Shown one piece after another: positions 4,499-7,380 of a stretch of DNA of 7,380 nt. The notes under the pieces are model-generated. The model worked only from the letters and a program-made list of their open reading frames with translations, had not been told where the DNA came from and did not search any database. The first letter of the stretch is position 1. The number at the start of each line of letters is the position of its first letter. The translations under genes and the position numbers were made by a program. The stretch is from Vulcanimicrobiota bacterium (GTDB taxonomy: Bacteria > Vulcanimicrobiota > Vulcanimicrobiia > Vulcanimicrobiales > Vulcanimicrobiaceae). The DNA lies in the NCBI GenBank assembly GCA_019233165.1, contig JAFAMS010000058.1, positions 1-7,380 of the forward strand, in the 5' to 3' direction.

Positions 4499-6058
4499 GT
4501 GGTCGGGGCGGGCCCGACCGGACTCACCCTCGCAGTCCAACTGGCACGCTACGGTGTGCCGGTCCGCATCATCGACGCGCAGCCGGCGCCCTCAACCTTT
4601 TCGAAGGCGCTCGGCGTGCAAGCCCGGACGCTCGAGCTGTTCGAGCGAATTGGGATCGCCGAGCAAGTCATCGCAAGCGGCATCCAGTATCGCGAAGTCT
4701 TCGTTCACAGCAGCCGCAAGCTCATCGTCCACGAGTCGCTCGTGGGGATTCGCAGCAAGTACAACTACGTCTTGGCGATCCCGCAATGGCAGACCGAGGC
4801 GATCCTCACCGAGCGCCTGCGGGCGCTCGGTGTCGAAGTCGAGCGCGGGACGCAGCTCGTCCACCTCGAGCACGACGCAGCCTCGGTCCGAGTCCATCTG
4901 CGCGGGCGCGAAGGCGAGACGGATCGCGAGTATCCGTACGTCGTCGGATGCGACGGCGCGCACAGCACGGTACGGCACTTCGCGGAACTGAAGTTCACCG
5001 GCGAGACGCTCACCGAGCAGTGGGCGCTCGCCGACGTGCGGCTCGACGCCGAGCTGCCGCGCGATGCGGTCTCGGTCTTTCTCTCGCCCGGGAACATGGC
5101 TGGGGTCTTTCCGCTGCCGCAAGAGATAACGCGGATCATCATCGGACGGCCGTCGGGGGGATACGGAGAGTCGCCGCCGATCGACGACTTTCGCTCGTCG
5201 CTGTACTTGGCCGGCGCCGAAATTCGCTCGATCTCAGAAGTCTTGTGGACCGCGCAATTCACGGTCAATCAGCGCCGAGTGCAGCACATGCAGAAAGGCC
5301 GCTTGTTCTTGGCCGGCGACGCGAGTCACATCCACTCCCCCGTCGGCGCGCAGGGGATGAACACCGGTATTCAAGACGTCGAGAACCTCGCGTGGAAGCT
5401 CGCGCTGGCGTTGCATCACCCGGAGCCGAAAGCGCTGCTCGATTCGTACGGGATCGAGCGCGAGCAAGTCGCGGCCACGCTCGTCCGCGCGACCGGCGCG
5501 TTCACGAAGCTCGTCGCAAATCCGAATCCGGCGGTTCGGGCGGTGCGCGATCGCGTCGCAGCGATCGCAAGTGCGATTCCGATGGCGCAAGACCGCTTTC
5601 GCGATGCGGTATCGGAGCTCGGGATCATCTATGCAAGAAGCCCGATTGTCGCGTACGGGTCGCGCACGCCCGACCCCAAGCCCGGCGCGCACGCGCCCGA
5701 CGGCAGTTTCGCGCGCGCCGGCGACGGAACGCGAACGAGCGTCTACGAGCTGATCGCCGGCCTGCATTTCGTGCTGCTCGTCTTCACCTACCGGCGCGAT
5801 CAATTCGAACACGAGCTGCTCGTGGCGATGGGCAAATACAACGAGATCGTCGACACCTACGTCGTCGCGCGCGACGCCTCGATCGCCGGCGCGCATCTCC
5901 TCGATCCGCCGGGCGCCGTCTTCAAAGCCTACGGCGCCGACGGCGAGCCGCAATACGTCCTGATTCGACCCGACGGCTACGTCGCGGCCCGCGGCGCGGT
6001 GCGTGACTACGGGTCGATCGTTACGCTGCTGAAAAAGATTAGCGCTGTGGTAGTATAG
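4499..6058 (+). CDS. FAD-dependent aromatic monooxygenase (phenol hydroxylase/UbiH-like)
   Basis: A group A flavoprotein hydroxylase of about 519 residues. The Rossmann motif is GAGPTG at residues 3-8, the second FAD/NAD(P)H motif CDGAHSTVR starts near 150, and the third, GDASHIHSPVGAQGMNTG, starts at 273 and leads into the helix DVENLAWKLAL. A thioredoxin-like C-terminal domain (about 400-519, ending YVLIRPDGYVAARG) matches phenol hydroxylase, MhpA and PCP 4-monooxygenase-type enzymes, which use NAD(P)H and O2 to hydroxylate a phenolic ring. The neighbouring homogentisate dioxygenase suggests a substrate on the way to homogentisate or a similar para-diol, but this is inference. GTG 4499 is the only standard start, yet it cuts into the first beta strand. 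The frame runs open upstream and reads TEPSVLVVGAGPTG from ACG 4481, which has AGAGG at 4472-4476. The true N-terminus may therefore be a non-canonical ACG start, overlapping the uppS end. Confidence 0.9.
   Translation: MVGAGPTGLTLAVQLARYGVPVRIIDAQPAPSTFSKALGVQARTLELFERIGIAEQVIASGIQYREVFVHSSRKLIVHESLVGIRSKYNYVLAIPQWQTEAILTERLRALGVEVERGTQLVHLEHDAASVRVHLRGREGETDREYPYVVGCDGAHSTVRHFAELKFTGETLTEQWALADVRLDAELPRDAVSVFLSPGNMAGVFPLPQEITRIIIGRPSGGYGESPPIDDFRSSLYLAGAEIRSISEVLWTAQFTVNQRRVQHMQKGRLFLAGDASHIHSPVGAQGMNTGIQDVENLAWKLALALHHPEPKALLDSYGIEREQVAATLVRATGAFTKLVANPNPAVRAVRDRVAAIASAIPMAQDRFRDAVSELGIIYARSPIVAYGSRTPDPKPGAHAPDGSFARAGDGTRTSVYELIAGLHFVLLVFTYRRDQFEHELLVAMGKYNEIVDTYVVARDASIAGAHLLDPPGAVFKAYGADGEPQYVLIRPDGYVAARGAVRDYGSIVTLLKKISAVVV
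6048..6056 (+). promoter_or_regulatory. Possible extended -10 element for a leaderless dioxygenase transcript
   Basis: TGG followed by TAGTAT (6051-6056) has the extended -10 form and ends 7 nt before ATG 6064. No Shine-Dalgarno lies between it and the start codon. No good -35 is seen 17 nt upstream. This could be an internal promoter giving the dioxygenase gene its own leaderless message. Confidence 0.4.
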
Positions 6059-6063
6059 CTGCG

Positions 6064-7221
6064 ATGCCGTTCTACGTTCGTGCCGGCGAGGTTCCGGAGC
6101 AGCGCCACACCCAATTCCGCGGAGGGAGCGGAGCGTTGCATCCCGAGGAGCTGATCTCGACCAAGGGATTCGAGAGCGTGTACTCGCTCGCGTATCACCT
6201 GCGGCCGCCGACCGCGACGCTCGACGTTCGCGCGTGGGAGCGGCCGTTCGTGCGGTTCGTGCCGAACGATCCGCTCAAGAACCGGCATTACTTCACCGCG
6301 CGCGAGAAGACCGAAGGCGACGCCGTCGAGGGCCGCGTCCCGCTCGTAGGCAACAACGACATTTTGATCTCGACCGCCAACGCGACGCGGCCGATGACGT
6401 ACTTCTTCCGCAATGCCGGCGGCGACGAACTCCTCTTCGTGCAATCGGGCGAAGGGATTCTGGAGTCGGCGCTCGGCGAGATCGCATACCGGCCGCACGA
6501 CTACCTTATCGTTCCGTGCGGGATGGCGTACCGGCTGCAGCCGCGGACGCCGACGCATCTATTCGTCGCCGAGTGCGCCGGGCAGATCGAGATCCCGCCC
6601 AAGTTCCGCAACCCCTACGGGCAGCTCAAAGAACACGCGCCGTACTACGAGCGCGATTTTCGCGCGCCCGCGCTCAAAGAGCCGCACGACGAGGAAGGCG
6701 AGTTCGAAGTCCGCGTCTCGGCGCGCGGCCGCAATGCGATCCACGTCATGCAGTTTCATCCCTTCGACGTCGTCGGCTGGGACGGGTATTGCTATCCGTA
6801 CGCGTTCAACGCCGACGATTACGCGCCGATCACCGGGAAGCTGCATCAGCCGCCTTCGTCGCACGAGATCTTCGAATCCGAAGGCGCGGCGTTCATCCTG
6901 TTCGCGCCGCGGCTTTTCGACTATCACCCCAAAGCCGTTCCCGCGCCGTACAATCACGCGAGCGTCGACTGCGACGAGATCATCTACTACGCGAGTGGAA
7001 ACTTCATGAGCCGGCGGGGGATCGAAGAGCGCTCCGTCACCTTGCACGCGGCGGGCGCGATCCACGGGCCGCAGCCCGGCGCCGTCGAGGCGTCGCTGGG
7101 GAAGACCGCGACCGACGAGCTCGCCGTCGCGATCGATTGCTTCCGGCCGTTGATGATCGCCGAGCCGGCGCTCAAGATCGAGGACGCCGGCTACTACCGT
7201 TCCTGGGCGCTAACGAGGTAG
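6064..7221 (+). CDS. hmgA: Homogentisate 1,2-dioxygenase
   Basis: A 385-residue cytoplasmic Fe(II) dioxygenase that opens the ring of homogentisate to 4-maleylacetoacetate in tyrosine and phenylalanine breakdown. The N-terminus (MPFYVRAGEVPEQRHTQFRG) and the central FHPFDVVGWDGYCYPYAFN are characteristic of the family. The C-terminal cupin holds the likely iron ligands: His298 and Glu305 in PYNHASVDCDE, and His334 in GAIHGPQPGAVEAS. His328 (LHAAG) is a nearby candidate acid/base residue. The protein belongs to the shorter bacterial branch, which lacks some N-terminal sequence found in the roughly 430-445-residue human and Pseudomonas forms. The start is 5 nt after the monooxygenase stop, with no ribosome binding site and an extended -10-like element just upstream. 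The stop overlaps the 3' end of the convergent gene by 12 nt. No fumarylacetoacetase, maleylacetoacetate isomerase or 4-hydroxyphenylpyruvate dioxygenase gene is in this window. Confidence 0.92.
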   Translation: MPFYVRAGEVPEQRHTQFRGGSGALHPEELISTKGFESVYSLAYHLRPPTATLDVRAWERPFVRFVPNDPLKNRHYFTAREKTEGDAVEGRVPLVGNNDILISTANATRPMTYFFRNAGGDELLFVQSGEGILESALGEIAYRPHDYLIVPCGMAYRLQPRTPTHLFVAECAGQIEIPPKFRNPYGQLKEHAPYYERDFRAPALKEPHDEEGEFEVRVSARGRNAIHVMQFHPFDVVGWDGYCYPYAFNADDYAPITGKLHQPPSSHEIFESEGAAFILFAPRLFDYHPKAVPAPYNHASVDCDEIIYYASGNFMSRRGIEERSVTLHAAGAIHGPQPGAVEASLGKTATDELAVAIDCFRPLMIAEPALKIEDAGYYRSWALTR

Positions 7222-7380
7222 CGGCGTCGTCTCCACCTGTGGTGCCGGCGCAGGGTACTGCTGCGACGGGTACGGCTGCTGCTGCTGTTGCGGATGCGGC
7301 TGGACGAGGCGGACGTTCACCGTCGAGTTGGCGGGGATCGTCACGTCCTCGTGGTTGTTCTTCGCGATGATGTAGCCGCC
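7210..7380 (-). CDS. C-terminal end of an unidentified protein with a Gln/Pro-rich tail (partial)
   Basis: Fifty-six codons of an open - strand frame run in from the window edge and end at TAG (7212-7210). The visible part reads GGYIIAKNNHEDVTIPANS, then TVNVRLVQPHP, a run of five Gln, and a low-complexity Gln/Pro/Tyr tail ending TTPLPR. The IPANSTVNVRLVQP block is a beta-rich pattern of the sort seen near the C-terminus of exported or cell-envelope proteins, where an extended Pro/Gln tail would be surface exposed. The start, signal peptide and main domain lie beyond 7380, so the family is unknown. Codon use is normal for the region and the frame has no stops, which supports a real gene. Its end overlaps the dioxygenase gene tail-to-tail by 12 nt. 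Confidence 0.7.
   Translation of the reverse strand, partial: GGYIIAKNNHEDVTIPANSTVNVRLVQPHPQQQQQPYPSQQYPAPAPQVETTPLPR

Noticed and set aside
3744..4991. Open frame of 415 codons on the + strand
   Set aside because: It spans uppS and the start of the monooxygenase in another frame, and its product is Arg/Ser-rich low-complexity text typical of shadow frames.
4786..6006. Open + strand frame of 406 codons inside the monooxygenase gene
   Set aside because: Extremely Arg-rich and with no family pattern; the monooxygenase frame has all expected motifs.
7266..7288. GCTGCTGCTGCTGTTG triplet run as a repeat element
   Set aside because: It is simply the codons for the five-Gln stretch of the - strand gene and is too short to be a separate repeat.

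Overview
This is a GC-rich, gene-dense bacterial chromosome segment. Almost every gene is on the + strand, and many start codons overlap the preceding stop. The taxon cannot be fixed from the sequence alone. The gene styles suggest a free-living soil-type bacterium; an Eremiobacterota-like or other deeply branching lineage is my low-confidence guess. There are no tRNA or rRNA genes, no CRISPR array and no transposase.

Layout. (1) 22-1699: a DHH/DHHA1 phosphoesterase overlaps by 44 nt a short-chain dehydrogenase that closely resembles D-3-hydroxybutyrate dehydrogenase. (2) 1696-1901: a compact unit of its own, with an extended -10 promoter beginning at the dehydrogenase stop codon, a strong ribosome binding site, a 28-codon ORF of unknown function and an intrinsic terminator. 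(3) 1960-2792: a 68-residue basic hypothetical protein whose stop overlaps (TTGA) the start of a Vat-like xenobiotic acetyltransferase. The acetyltransferase is otherwise intact but carries an in-frame TAG where the family has a conserved Trp. (4) 2799-4491: a perfect 11-bp-arm palindrome lies directly in front of a three-gene cassette joined by GTGA and ATGA overlaps. It encodes a six-helix membrane protein, an HTH_34 winged-helix regulator and a cis-prenyltransferase (UppS family). (5) 4481/4499-7221: an FAD-dependent aromatic monooxygenase and a homogentisate 1,2-dioxygenase, likely partners in breaking down an aromatic compound. (6) 7210-7380: the C-terminal end of a gene on the - strand, convergent with the dioxygenase and ending in a Gln/Pro-rich tail.

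The parts most worth a second look are the palindrome-controlled membrane protein/regulator/UppS cassette, the isolated 28-codon transcription unit, the nonsense codon in the acetyltransferase, and the monooxygenase whose natural N-terminus falls on an ACG codon. Two genes (2835 and 6064) have a -10-like element ending exactly 7 nt before the start codon and no convincing Shine-Dalgarno, which suggests leaderless transcripts.
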